From Bacteroidales bacterium (GTDB lineage Bacteria; Bacteroidota; Bacteroidia; Bacteroidales; VadinHA17), in NCBI GenBank assembly GCA_016709865.1, contig JADJLX010000005.1:620001-684000 (forward strand): a stretch of 64,000 bases of DNA, written 5' to 3'. Positions within the stretch are counted from its first letter, which is position 1, and every line of letters starts with the position of its first letter. The notes beneath the pieces were generated by a model that saw only the letters and a list, made by a program, of their open reading frames with translations, made no database searches and had not been told where the DNA came from. The translations under genes and the position numbers were made by a program. This document shows, one piece after another, positions 26,741-35,696 of this stretch.

Positions 26741-27604
26741 ATGGAGAAGAAGACTGAGCTTATCACAAATAAAGACGGAAGTATATTTCATCTGAATCTC
26801 CTCCCCGGAGACATTTCCAATAAAATCATTATTGTCGGGGACCCGGGACGTGTGGATATGCTGGCTTCCCTGATGACTGAAATCAGGGTAAGAAAAGAGA
26901 ACAGGGAATTCAGGACAGTAACCGGATTTTTTGAGAATACCGAAATCACAGTTATTTCTTCCGGTATTGGAACAGATAATATTGACATTCTTATTAACGA
27001 ACTAGATGCTCTGGTAAATATTGATCTTAAAACAGGAATTGTAAAAGAAGAACCAGAATCCCTTACATTTATCAGAATTGGAACATCCGGAGGATTGAGG
27101 TCTGATATTCCTGCAGGATCTTGTATATTAACAGAAACAGCAATAGGGTTTGACGGACTTCTGCACTTTTATGAAGGATACGACTGGATTTTGGATACAG
27201 GATTATCAGACTACCTTGCTGAGTACCTCGAATGGCCTGACACACTCTCCTACCCTTATGCGGTTAATGCCAGCAAGGACTTAATTGAAGCGTTCAGTAA
27301 TGAGAACTTCAAAAAAGGAATTACAATTTCAGCGCCTGGCTTTTATGCTCCGCAGGGAAGAAGACTCAGGCTTGAAACATTTGATAATGAGATAAATAAC
27401 AAGTTGTCAGAATTCTCATTCAGAGGAAGGACAATCAGCAACTATGAGATGGAAAGTTCAGCGATATATGGTTTGTCGGCCCTATTGGGTCATAAAGCGC
27501 TAACAATCTGCCTTGTAATAGGCAATCGTGTTACAGGAGAGTTTGTACAGGATTATAAGCCGTTGATGAGGGATCTTGCCCTAAAGGTTTTCAAACTAAT
27601 ATAA
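26741..27604 (+). CDS. Nucleoside phosphorylase (uridine phosphorylase-like)
   Basis: A 287-residue protein of the PNP/UDP family. Phosphate-site motifs IIVGDPGRVDML and SSGIGTDNIDILINEL, FIRIGTSGGLRSDIPAGSCIL and the nucleoside site SNYEMESSAIYGLSALLGHKA are visible. It cleaves nucleosides with phosphate to free base and ribose-1-phosphate; uridine is the likely substrate but not certain. Single-gene unit with its own promoter and a downstream hairpin. Confidence 0.9.
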   Translation: MEKKTELITNKDGSIFHLNLLPGDISNKIIIVGDPGRVDMLASLMTEIRVRKENREFRTVTGFFENTEITVISSGIGTDNIDILINELDALVNIDLKTGIVKEEPESLTFIRIGTSGGLRSDIPAGSCILTETAIGFDGLLHFYEGYDWILDTGLSDYLAEYLEWPDTLSYPYAVNASKDLIEAFSNENFKKGITISAPGFYAPQGRRLRLETFDNEINNKLSEFSFRGRTISNYEMESSAIYGLSALLGHKALTICLVIGNRVTGEFVQDYKPLMRDLALKVFKLI

Positions 27605-27616
27605 CATAGATTTTCG

Positions 27617-27664
27617 TTGATTTTCTTTATCTGCCCCTACCCAAAAGGGTGTAAAGAAAATCAA
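27617..27664. terminator. Long hairpin after the phosphorylase gene
   Basis: Perfect 13-base arms TTGATTTTCTTTA (27617-27629) and TAAAGAAAATCAA (27652-27664) enclose a smaller ACCC-AAAA-GGGT hairpin. It lies 12 bases after the stop codon. No T-run follows, so termination is inferred; it could also be a dispersed repeat. Confidence 0.45.
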
Positions 27665-27693
27665 TGGGATGTTCTCCATAATTCAAATTTGAA

Positions 27694-27701
27694 TATATTT
27701 G
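27694..27701 (+). promoter_or_regulatory. TATATTTG -7 element before the Wzz-like gene
   Basis: A perfect TAnnTTTG match 26 bases before the ATG, overlapping the end of the 14-base palindrome ATTCAAATTTGAAT (27681-27694), a possible operator. No clear -33 element. Confidence 0.4.
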
Positions 27702-27727
27702 TATAAATAACTACTTAATTTATTAAG

Positions 27728-28716
27728 ATGTCAGAAAACGTTACTAATAATAAGAATGTCAGGGATGACGAGATAGATCTTTTGGATCTCTTCAGAAGAA
27801 TTGGAAAAACCTTCAGTAGATGGGCAAATGCATTAGGCAGGGCATTGCTTATTTCAATTGTATTTATGCTCAGAAGATGGCTTCCATTAGGATTAAGTGT
27901 AGCAATGGGGCTTGGAGTTGCGTTCTTATTTAAAGCAACATCTGATTCATCCTACACATCTGATCTCGTTTTGAGGAATAATGTTGTATCGACTGATGAA
28001 ATGATAACATACATAAACAGGTTACATACATTTTGTGTTGAACAGAATAAAACAGCTCTGACCCAGGCAATATCATTATCACCTGATCAGATAAAGAATA
28101 TCAATGACATAAGTGCTTTCTGGATAATTGATAACGGTAGAGATGGGGTACCTGATTTTGTTGATATTGCAAAGAAGCATGATGTATATGATACTGTTAA
28201 TGTAAGGATGCTTGACAGACTTAATGTGAGAGTAAAGATTAATTCACCTCAGGAGTTAACTAACGTAAAAAATGGTATCATTAATTATATTAATTCACAA
28301 CCTTTGTTTCAGCAAAGAAATGAAGTTAGGATAAGGCAGAACAAAGAGATGCTGGCCAGGTTGGATTATGATATTCTTCAGCTAGACAGTCTTCAAAAAG
28401 TCAAGTATTTTGAAGAAACCAGAAGTATGCAGCCAAAATCAGGAGGACAAATGGTTTTCCTTCAGGAACAAAAAACCCAACTGATTTATTCTGACATCTA
28501 CCCCCTGTATGCCAGAAAGCAGGCTCTTGAAGCTGATCGTGATCTCTATCAGGGTATTGTGACAGTGTTAAGTGATTTCACAATTCCTGCCCTTAGAGAT
28601 AATGGTGCTTTCTTTTATGCAAAAAAATATGTGCCATTATTTTTATTCTTACGCTACTTGTGTTGATACTTTTGGCAAACAGACGAAAACTAACTGAAGT
28701 CTATAACAAATACTAA
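27728..28716 (+). pseudogene. Wzz-like chain-length determinant, frameshifted near the C-terminus
   Basis: The main frame encodes 312 residues: cytosolic DEIDLLDLFRRIGK, a membrane helix (about residues 56-72), a periplasmic part and coiled-coil (RQNKEMLARLDYDILQLDSLQK). It then ends LFLFLRYLC at 28666. If one A is added to the A7 run at 28621-28627, the frame continues as KKICAIIFILTLLVLILLANRRKLTEVYNKY and stops at 28714-28716. That restores the second membrane helix expected of Wzz-type proteins. It is therefore one gene with a homopolymer frameshift, real or a consensus error. It is the only plus-strand gene of the polysaccharide locus and converges on the ligase-like gene. Confidence 0.8.
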
Positions 28717-28718
28717 TA

Positions 28719-28750
28719 AAAAGGGAGCCCGAAGCTCCCTTTTATTTTTT
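28719..28750. terminator. Bidirectional intrinsic terminator
   Basis: GGGAGC-CCGAA-GCTCCC with A-rich left and T-rich right flanks. On the plus strand it is followed by TTTTATTTTTT. On the minus strand it reads GGGAGC-TTCGG-GCTCCC followed by TTTTTATT. It serves both convergent genes. Confidence 0.85.
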
Positions 28751-28774
28751 GCCCCCATACCCACTGAAGGGGGC
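28751..28774 (-). terminator. Second hairpin downstream of the ligase-like gene
   Basis: GCCCCC (28751-28756) pairs with GGGGGC (28769-28774) over a 12-base loop, 1 base after the stop codon of the minus-strand gene. No T-run follows on the minus strand, so it is probably auxiliary to the terminator at 28719-28750. Confidence 0.4.
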
Positions 28775-28775
28775 T

Positions 28776-30062
28776 TTATTTACTCTTTGTTTTTGATTCT
28801 ACATGTAATAGTAAAAAAGAAAAAAGGGAGAAAAAAGAAACTCCTGCAAGTCTGTTTAGCATTGTCTCGAAGAGAAAAGATATAAATACAATCAGTATAA
28901 ATATAAGATATAGAGTGTTATCAGTTGTGACAGCTATTACAGTCATAACCACAAATATGGCTATAAAAATAATTAAGCCTACGAGACCATGCTCTGCTGC
29001 AATTTCAACAAACTGATTATGAGCATTAAGGTTTTTGACTTTCAGGATATCTTCATAACCCAGCTTCCTGTATTCCTTATTAAGTTCAGATTGTATATCG
29101 CCTGTTCCCACTCCAAACAGAATATTTTTTTTGATAATTATTACAGCAGAATGCCATATCCTGATCCTGTCTTCTTTCATTGACTTAGTAACTAACTCTT
29201 TTCCTGAATTCAATTTGTAATAGTAACTAAATCTTGGATTAGAGATTGACAGAGGAATCAGGACTATGATAGCCAGTGCAAAAAGAAAAACAAGTAGTTG
29301 CCTTTTCCCTGTATTCCTGAATTTAAATAACAAATATACTGGCAGAGAGATAATTGCAGCCAGAATCTCAGCCCTTGATGATAATAAATAGATTGAAAGG
29401 AATAAAACCAGACAAATAAAGATCCATAAATACTTATAAATAGATTTTTTATCCTTTTCAAGAAATGATTCAATGGAAATGAAACCAGAAAAAAGTATAA
29501 ACATTGATAAATATGAAGGATGCTGTTTAATGGCCAGTTCTGAAGCGTAAAAATAATTCAGCCAATAATCAATGGGAGGGTGAGGATTAAATACCCATTC
29601 CCCATTATTAAAAATAAGAGATCTGTATAGTGCATAACCAAAACATACCAGCAGAAAAGCAAATGTACTGAGTGCAAATATCTTTAAAAGCAGAAAGGAT
29701 TTTTTTCGAATAAAATTTCCAGGTGAAAACAATACAAGCGGGAAAACCAACAAAGACATCCGTAGTTCTATATTTCGCCATCCTTCCTTTGGATTGTCAG
29801 AGTAAATCATTCCAATGATTTGCCAAATAAAAAACAGGATAAATAAAACAAATACTATTCTGGCTTTATGATCAATTGTTGTATAATCATACGTCCTTGT
29901 AAATATGCTTAACAACCATGCTACTCCCCAGAGAATCATAAATGGAGGGAGATACCAGTGATATACAGGTAAAATAATTATTGTGAGGAAAGCAAAAATA
30001 TATGTTAAGGATCCTTCAAGCAAGAAATCTTTGCCAAAATATCTTTGTAAGAAATTATGCAT
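28776..30062 (-). CDS. O-antigen ligase / Wzy_C-family polytopic membrane protein
   Basis: A 428-residue protein from the ATG at 30062; a TTG five codons upstream would overlap the previous gene. About eleven hydrophobic helices are visible. The Wzy_C-type loop contains WRNIELRMSLLVFP, IKQHPSYLSMFILF and RIRIWHSAVIIIKKNILFGVGTGDIQSELN, followed by NAHNQFVEIAAEHGLVGL, which is characteristic of the O-antigen ligase/polymerase superfamily. It either ligates polymer to lipid A-core or polymerises repeat units; the sequence does not decide. It follows the deacetylase-like gene by 5 bases. Confidence 0.85.
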   Translation of the reverse strand: MHNFLQRYFGKDFLLEGSLTYIFAFLTIIILPVYHWYLPPFMILWGVAWLLSIFTRTYDYTTIDHKARIVFVLFILFFIWQIIGMIYSDNPKEGWRNIELRMSLLVFPLVLFSPGNFIRKKSFLLLKIFALSTFAFLLVCFGYALYRSLIFNNGEWVFNPHPPIDYWLNYFYASELAIKQHPSYLSMFILFSGFISIESFLEKDKKSIYKYLWIFICLVLFLSIYLLSSRAEILAAIISLPVYLLFKFRNTGKRQLLVFLFALAIIVLIPLSISNPRFSYYYKLNSGKELVTKSMKEDRIRIWHSAVIIIKKNILFGVGTGDIQSELNKEYRKLGYEDILKVKNLNAHNQFVEIAAEHGLVGLIIFIAIFVVMTVIAVTTDNTLYLIFILIVFISFLFETMLNRLAGVSFFSLFSFLLLHVESKTKSK

Positions 30063-30067
30063 AATGT

Positions 30068-30988
30068 TCAATCCCAATTTGCCGGATGTAAAAGAATGAT
30101 AACTTTCTTCCCTGGTTTAATAGTATCAAGATTAATCATTCCCATATTCCATCTTTTACCATTAATGAAATTGCTGTCATGGAAAAAATAATCCTGATCC
30201 AGAAACCCACCTTCATAGGCAAAAGCATAACTTGAAAGAGAGTCTTTTTCAATCTTAATGGTCTTATATCCTTTGGTAATATATTCATAGTTCCATCCAT
30301 TATTGGGGTACTCATACCAGAAGTATGCATTAAAATACTTATATATATAGCAGTATTGAGACCCATGATAAGTTGTTCCCAAAATATTTATGCCATTGCC
30401 ACGTAAATATTCAAGTTCATTCTTCAAGTATTCTCTGGGATGAATACCATACATTAACTGGAGTGTTACAAGGTCATTATGAAATCCTATTTCATGACCA
30501 TATGCATCCTGAATCTTTTTTATGTAATAAATAATGTTCTCATTTCTCACAAAATCAGCACCAACTTTTTTGCCATAGTAGTTTGCAGTATGCAATACAA
30601 AATATGTTGATTTAATACCATACTTATGTTCACGATATGCAAGTTTTACAGCAGCGGCGATATTCTCGTCAATATCATATCGGAGAGAAAGTACAACTTT
30701 GTCTTTTGATTCAGTGTTTTTAAAATCTCTTAACGGTACAATTAAAAAATGATCAGAAGATGATATATATTGTAGGAAATCATCATAATATAGATAGTTA
30801 AAAATTGGTTTCCTGACCTGTACTCCGTTATCTATAATAATATTTTCTGTTATCTCTATTGTCCGGTCTGCTTCAGGATAAAGGATTTCTTCTTCCTTAG
30901 AGCATCTTATCAGAAGTACCCAGGAAAATATGGTAATAAACAAATACTTCAGGAACAAGTGAAATTTGTTTTTTGCAATCATATTCAT
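30068..30988 (-). CDS. Polysaccharide-deacetylase-like membrane-anchored protein
   Basis: A 306-residue protein from the ATG at 30988 (MNMIAKNKFHLF); a TTG seven codons upstream is less likely. A hydrophobic N-terminal segment ends LLIRCSKEE, an atypical lipobox. NodB-like elements are seen: SLRYDIDEN (metal Asp pair), HEIGFHND and GTTYHGSQY (His). Distance and order suit a carbohydrate esterase 4-like fold, but the canonical TFDDG and HTxxH motifs are altered. It may act on the polymer made by this locus. Closely followed by the ligase-like gene. Confidence 0.65.
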   Translation of the reverse strand: MNMIAKNKFHLFLKYLFITIFSWVLLIRCSKEEEILYPEADRTIEITENIIIDNGVQVRKPIFNYLYYDDFLQYISSSDHFLIVPLRDFKNTESKDKVVLSLRYDIDENIAAAVKLAYREHKYGIKSTYFVLHTANYYGKKVGADFVRNENIIYYIKKIQDAYGHEIGFHNDLVTLQLMYGIHPREYLKNELEYLRGNGINILGTTYHGSQYCYIYKYFNAYFWYEYPNNGWNYEYITKGYKTIKIEKDSLSSYAFAYEGGFLDQDYFFHDSNFINGKRWNMGMINLDTIKPGKKVIILLHPANWD

Positions 30989-31100
30989 AAAAAGAAGCAA
31001 TGAGTTCAATCCCCTATTCGCAATAATAGTAAAATTTAGATTAACTTTTTTATTATTCTGACTTTTCCGATGAAACTATATCATGATACATTTAAGAACT

Positions 31101-31191
31101 TCCGGGCTAAAGCCATACACCACAGGCAATACAATAACCACGGACTTAAGTCCGTGGTTATTGACAATCAAATGATTAAGGACTTTAGTCC
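31101..31191. repeat. Palindromic element with GGACTTAAGTCC core
   Basis: A perfect 32-base palindrome at 31132-31163 has the core CCACGGACTTAAGTCCGTGG. It is flanked by GGGCTAAAGCC (31104-31114) and GGACTTTAGTCC (31180-31191), shorter related dyads. The gap 30989-31201 holds this element and no gene. It resembles dispersed REP-like elements, although no REP-associated transposase is in the window. Confidence 0.6.
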
Positions 31192-31201
31192 GAAATAAAA
31201 A

Positions 31202-32317
31202 CTACTTACAATTATTAATAATCCTGCAAATTCTACTTACTTGGTCCTGAGTAATTTCGGGATAGACAGGAATTGAAAGGATCTCATTGGTAAAGTTTGA
31301 AGAAACAGGGAAGTCTGAGGTTTTATGTTTCTTATAAAGATACGCATCCAGGAATGGTAAAGCTTTTGGGTAATGAATTCCGCAACTTATATTGTCTCCA
31401 TTCAAAGCCGTTATCAGTCTTTCACGAATCTGAGTTCTTATAACAAACAGATGAAATACATGTTTCTTGTCATTTTCAAAAAGGGGTAATATTAATCCTG
31501 AACTGGTCTTTAAATCTGACATGTAGATATTTGCAGCACCTCTCCTGCTTTCATTCCATTTGTCCAAAAATGGAAGTTTAACACTAAGGATTGCTGCCTG
31601 AATCGTATCCAGTCTGCTGTTTCTTCCAATAATTGAATGCAAATGCCGTTCAGCAAGCTGCCCATGATTTGTAAACATCCTGGATCTTTCAGCAACCTCC
31701 TTGTTATTAGAAATTATTGCTCCAGCATCACCGAATGCTCCAAGGTTCTTACTTGGAAAAAAGCTGAAGGCCGATGCAATCCCAAAAGTCCCGATTTTCT
31801 TCCCTTTGTATTCGGCTCCATGTGCTTGTGCACAATCTTCGATAACAAATAAGCCGTGTTCACCTGCAATAGTCATTATTTCAGTCATATCAGCCGGAGA
31901 ACCATAAAGATGTACAGGAATTATCGCTTTCGTTTTCTTTGTAATTTTAGCTTTAATCCTGGTGGTGTCAATTGTATAGTTTTCCGGATTAATATCAACG
32001 AATACCGGTTCAGCACCAACATTATTTACCGCTTCAGCTGTAGCTATCCATGTCAATGCTGGAACAATAACTTCATCTCCGGCATTAATATTTAATGATC
32101 TTAGAATAATTTCGAGTGCATCAGTTCCGTTACCACATCCAACACAAAACTTTGCCCCGATATACTTTGCGAAATCATCTTCAAATGATCCTACAGACTT
32201 CCCTCTGATAAAATTATTATCTTCAACACATTGGCTTATTGCAAAATCAATCTCATCTTTCAGAGATATGTATTGTGCTTTAAGATCTACAAGAGGTATT
32301 CTTTCAGAGTTTATCAT
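31202..32317 (-). CDS. DegT/DnrJ/EryC1/StrS aminotransferase (WbpE-like)
   Basis: A 371-residue sugar aminotransferase. The PLP lysine lies in FFPSKNLGAFGDAGA; VGCGNGTDALEI, VIVPALTWIATAEAV and [20 protein letters not shown] are family motifs. Its start shares ATGA with the stop of the Gfo/Idh-type dehydrogenase gene upstream. A dehydrogenase plus aminotransferase pair is the WbpB/WbpE arrangement that makes UDP-3-amino-GlcNAc uronic acid. The WbpG/HisH2/HisF2 set at 61982-64000 would act later on that sugar. Exact substrate is inferred from context. Confidence 0.85.
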   Translation of the reverse strand: MINSERIPLVDLKAQYISLKDEIDFAISQCVEDNNFIRGKSVGSFEDDFAKYIGAKFCVGCGNGTDALEIILRSLNINAGDEVIVPALTWIATAEAVNNVGAEPVFVDINPENYTIDTTRIKAKITKKTKAIIPVHLYGSPADMTEIMTIAGEHGLFVIEDCAQAHGAEYKGKKIGTFGIASAFSFFPSKNLGAFGDAGAIISNNKEVAERSRMFTNHGQLAERHLHSIIGRNSRLDTIQAAILSVKLPFLDKWNESRRGAANIYMSDLKTSSGLILPLFENDKKHVFHLFVIRTQIRERLITALNGDNISCGIHYPKALPFLDAYLYKKHKTSDFPVSSNFTNEILSIPVYPEITQDQVSRICRIINNCK

Positions 32318-33091
32318 TTAGAGTTATTTTTTGCTGATGTATATATTTTATCAATAATTTCAACAGTTTTTAAACCTTCAAATCCATTTGTAGCTATCCT
32401 GCCATGGTTTAAAAGGACCTCAATTACATTCTCATATACTTTGTTATGGTTTGACATTGATCCTACATACTGACCATAGTTATTTGGAGGATTACCTTGT
32501 GGGAGGTTTCCAATTTTATAATCCTTGATATTCTGATATTCAAGCTCATTTAAATACTGTCCACCGATTTTTACTGTGCCATTCTCACCAAAAATAGTCA
32601 ATGAGCCTTCCATATTCTTAGCATAACTGTTCACATTGTAATTTACTGTCGCAATCGCTCCATTAAAGAACTCCAAAATAACAACACCCGTATCCTCAAA
32701 CTCAATAATCTCACTATGATTGAAATTACCCGTCATGGCTTCTACTTTTCTGACATCACCGAAAAACCAATACAGCAAATCAATAAAATGACTAAATTGT
32801 GTATAAAGGGTCCCTCCATCCAGGTTTTTAGTCCCTTTCCAATCAGAATTTGTATAATATTCTGGATTACGGTTCCAAAAACAGTTCAACTGTATACTGA
32901 AAATTTTACCAAACCTGTTTTCATCCAGAGCATCTTTAATTGCCTGGACAGGAGGATTATATCTATTCTGTTTGAGCTTTTATTTTATTAATGTCACAAA
33001 CTGCTTTCAGTTTTGCCTGTTTTGCAATCTGCTCGGCATGTCTTTCAGCAATCCTGCCACAGCCAATCAATGCGAAATTTAGATTACCCAT
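32314..33091 (-). pseudogene. WbpB-like Gfo/Idh sugar dehydrogenase with internal deletion
   Basis: The N-terminus, from the ATG at 33091, reads MGNLNFALIGCGRIAERHAE and a Rossmann GxGxxA motif, then stops after DINKIKAQTE. In another frame LKQNRYNPPVQAIKD resumes at once and continues to the stop at 32314 with FWNRNPEYYTNSDWKGT and DGGTLYTQFSHFIDLL. About 60-70 residues are missing between them, including the segment with the conserved Glu-Lys-Pro catalytic lysine. The gene cannot give a working enzyme as written. Its start overlaps the end of the upstream glycosyltransferase by 8 bases, so position in the operon is normal. Confidence 0.8.
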
Positions 33092-34307
33092 TTTTTCTTT
33101 TTTTCTTTAATTCATCGTTAATGATCTCAATAATCTGATTACATCTGTTCTCAACAGTATGTAATGTTAATGTCCTTTTCTGCCCTGCTAAAGCAATCTT
33201 CTTTCTTTCATCTTCATTTTCCAGGAGCCATTTTGCCTTTGCTATACAATCTTCTTTATTTTCATAAACAACAACTTCACTACCTACATCAAACAAATCA
33301 CTCATATTCGATTTATTATCTGTTAACAGGCAACTCCCAACACCGGTAACCTCAAACATCCTCATGTTGCCGGCAAAGTTGCCTGCGACACCTATATGGT
33401 AATTCAATACTACTTTTGAATCATGAAATAACTGATACATATCAATACCAAAGACAGGGAGTTGTTTTTTTGCAAGCAATCCTTCCGAATATTGTTTTAC
33501 AGCAGTTTTATTTGATTCAAGAACAGGGAAATACTTCTTTAACCAGGTCATATTACTTTTATCAAGAAACTGATTTGTTTTATAGAGTATCTGTTTTGCA
33601 GCAATTTTATTTTTTGACTCCAGATTTACGTATAAATCAATATCAATACCTGAATTAAGAAGCCCTTCTATCAGTTCTATTCTCTCCCCATGGAATCCGG
33701 TTCCAGTAGCAAGAGATCCGGAGAATATAAAATTTCCCTGAATAGCTCCCTCTCTATGCGTAATACGTTTCAGGATGCCCTGATCGAAACCATGATAAAC
33801 CAGATATGACCGGAAACCCTTTCTAATAATATCCTCTTTTAAACCGGGTGTACATGTAATAACAAAATCGACATACTTTAGACGCTCCAGTATTTTTGGT
33901 CCCATGGGCGAACAGTGATATGCAATTATGAGAGAAATGCTCTTGACTTTATTTCTGATATTCTCAAGCCAGGATGTATCAGTAAAGCTTAGATTTTCAA
34001 TCCAGAGTACGTCTGGTTGGAATTTCTTAACCTGTTCAAACAAAACCTGTTCAGGCTTATCACTTTTATTCCCATTTTCCAATTTCCACTTAGTCTGAAG
34101 ATCATGAGAGTTAGCTATTACACATTTCGTCTCGAGTCCAAGATCACTAAAAGTCTTGGTATAAGCACCGGCAAATTCCGTAGTATCTTCAAGTAAAAGA
34201 TCATAATGTGCTGCATAAGGCATGTTTTCTGATGAGTCAAAACGACTTCTAAATGATTCCAGATAACCCGGATACATTGTGCTTATTGTGAATAGTTTAA
34301 AGCTCAT
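33084..34307 (-). CDS. CgeB-like glycosyltransferase
   Basis: A 407-residue protein without membrane segments. The C-terminal Glyco_trans_1_2-type domain has GVAGNFAGNMRMFEVTGVGSCLLTDNKSNMSDLF and VVYENKEDCIAKAKWLLENEDERKKIA, as in CgeB/spore-coat-type GT-B enzymes. The N-terminal half is less conserved (DVLWIENLSFTD). It probably adds a sugar to the repeat unit. It overlaps the next gene by 8 bases. Confidence 0.8.
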   Translation of the reverse strand: MSFKLFTISTMYPGYLESFRSRFDSSENMPYAAHYDLLLEDTTEFAGAYTKTFSDLGLETKCVIANSHDLQTKWKLENGNKSDKPEQVLFEQVKKFQPDVLWIENLSFTDTSWLENIRNKVKSISLIIAYHCSPMGPKILERLKYVDFVITCTPGLKEDIIRKGFRSYLVYHGFDQGILKRITHREGAIQGNFIFSGSLATGTGFHGERIELIEGLLNSGIDIDLYVNLESKNKIAAKQILYKTNQFLDKSNMTWLKKYFPVLESNKTAVKQYSEGLLAKKQLPVFGIDMYQLFHDSKVVLNYHIGVAGNFAGNMRMFEVTGVGSCLLTDNKSNMSDLFDVGSEVVVYENKEDCIAKAKWLLENEDERKKIALAGQKRTLTLHTVENRCNQIIEIINDELKKKRKNG

Positions 34308-34346
34308 CTAATGGAGAAATGGAATATTGGAAGAAGTGAGCGCAAA

Positions 34347-35639
34347 TCATATCGATAGAGTCTTTATCTTTCGTTCGTAACCAAAAACAATGTACAACAT
34401 CATTGTAATAATTACAAGGTAACAAATTACCTCAATTGAAACGTAAATACGAAGAAAATCAAGAAAGTCATATTTGCTGAAAAGTGTAAGTGAAAGAATT
34501 GAAATAAAGTAAAACAACTGCCAAATGCTCAGTAATTTTATCTTGTTCATTGAAATAAAAATGGCGCTGAAGGAGGCCACAAAAAAGTTCAGAGCATAAG
34601 ACCAGACAAGAATCTGGGATATTTTCCCTGAGAATGCATTTCCCTCACCAAAACCGATTTTAAATATCTGAACACCAAAAAATCTAATAACAATTATTTC
34701 AGTTACTCCGATAACTGATACAACTCCAAGTATCAGAAGCAAATCTTTCTTTAAGGTTTTCCGATCTCTGAATTTTTCTGAGAGGCTCTGCAGCAGAACA
34801 TTCGATATTGATGTGGCAATAAGTGCCAATGGAATAGAAAGCAATAATCTGGAAAGGTCAAAAAAACCAGTCATTTCGGCAGAATAAAACTTATTCACAA
34901 GGAGTACAGGAAGGAGAAAGCTACAAGCACTCATGAGACTTGGAATTACATTGAATTTTGGAAATTCCGAATATTTTTGAGCGACATATTTAATTTTTTC
35001 AGTACTAAGAAGACTTAATGAGAGCCCCCGTTTGGCTCCCTGGAGAATACCTGAAATTATGTTTGCAACATGACCAATCAGGTCTCCATATATTATACCA
35101 TGAGAATTATTTAAAACTTAAAACCAAGCTGCCCAACTCCCTCAAATCCTCTTCGTACAAACTTATTTATTGAAACAGGAAGGAATGCTTTTCTCTTATT
35201 AACCAGTTATTTATACTCTGGTAGAAACTGTAAAAAAAAATGCCCAGAGGCACTAAAAGAGATATTCAGAATACTTCTCAGGCAGGTTGAAAAAGCTGAG
35301 AAACTGTGGCTGCCATATTATAATAACCAGTAATAAAACAACATTGAATGCCAGATTAATTAGTACAGTTAAAAAAAATATATTAACAGCATCCTTATTC
35401 TTTCTAGGTAAGATTATAGCCAAATCATATTTGAATGATGAGATAATTGCCAGTATCCCAACCAGGCTAAGATACACCGCATAAGCACCGAAGATCTCAG
35501 CAGAATAAAATCGCCTGAGTATAGGTTGAAGCAGAATGGGGATTAACTGCGCGATAGCAGTTCCAGAGACAAGGATGGATGTATTCTTAAGTAATTCTGA
35601 TCTTTTAAGAGACTGGAAAAGTTCTGCCCTGGTCATCAA
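34347..35639 (-). pseudogene. Wzx-type flippase with three frameshifts
   Basis: The 5' frame (35639 to 35253) gives 128 residues of a polysaccharide flippase (LVSGTAIAQLIPILLQPILRRFYSAEIFGAYAVY). The 3' frame (to 34347) gives the last helices. Between them, three successive frames read on without gaps: VPLGIFFYSFYQSINNW, then FLPVSINKFVRRGFEGVGQ, then HGIIYGDLIGHVANIISG into MSACSF. Shifts lie near 35254, 35190 and 35113, the last two in short A/T runs. Restored length is about 430 residues. The protein sequence is otherwise well kept, so errors or very recent decay are likely. An intact flippase is at 60434-61933. Confidence 0.82.
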
Positions 35640-35696
35640 AGATCAGAATAAAGACAAATGATAAAAGTAAAAAGACAAAAGTAGAACCTATTTGAT

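Noticed and set aside
35232..35240. A9 run as a frameshift site in the broken flippase
   Set aside because: The frame VPLGIFFYSFYQSINNW reads correctly through it, so the shifts lie elsewhere (about 35254, 35190 and 35113).
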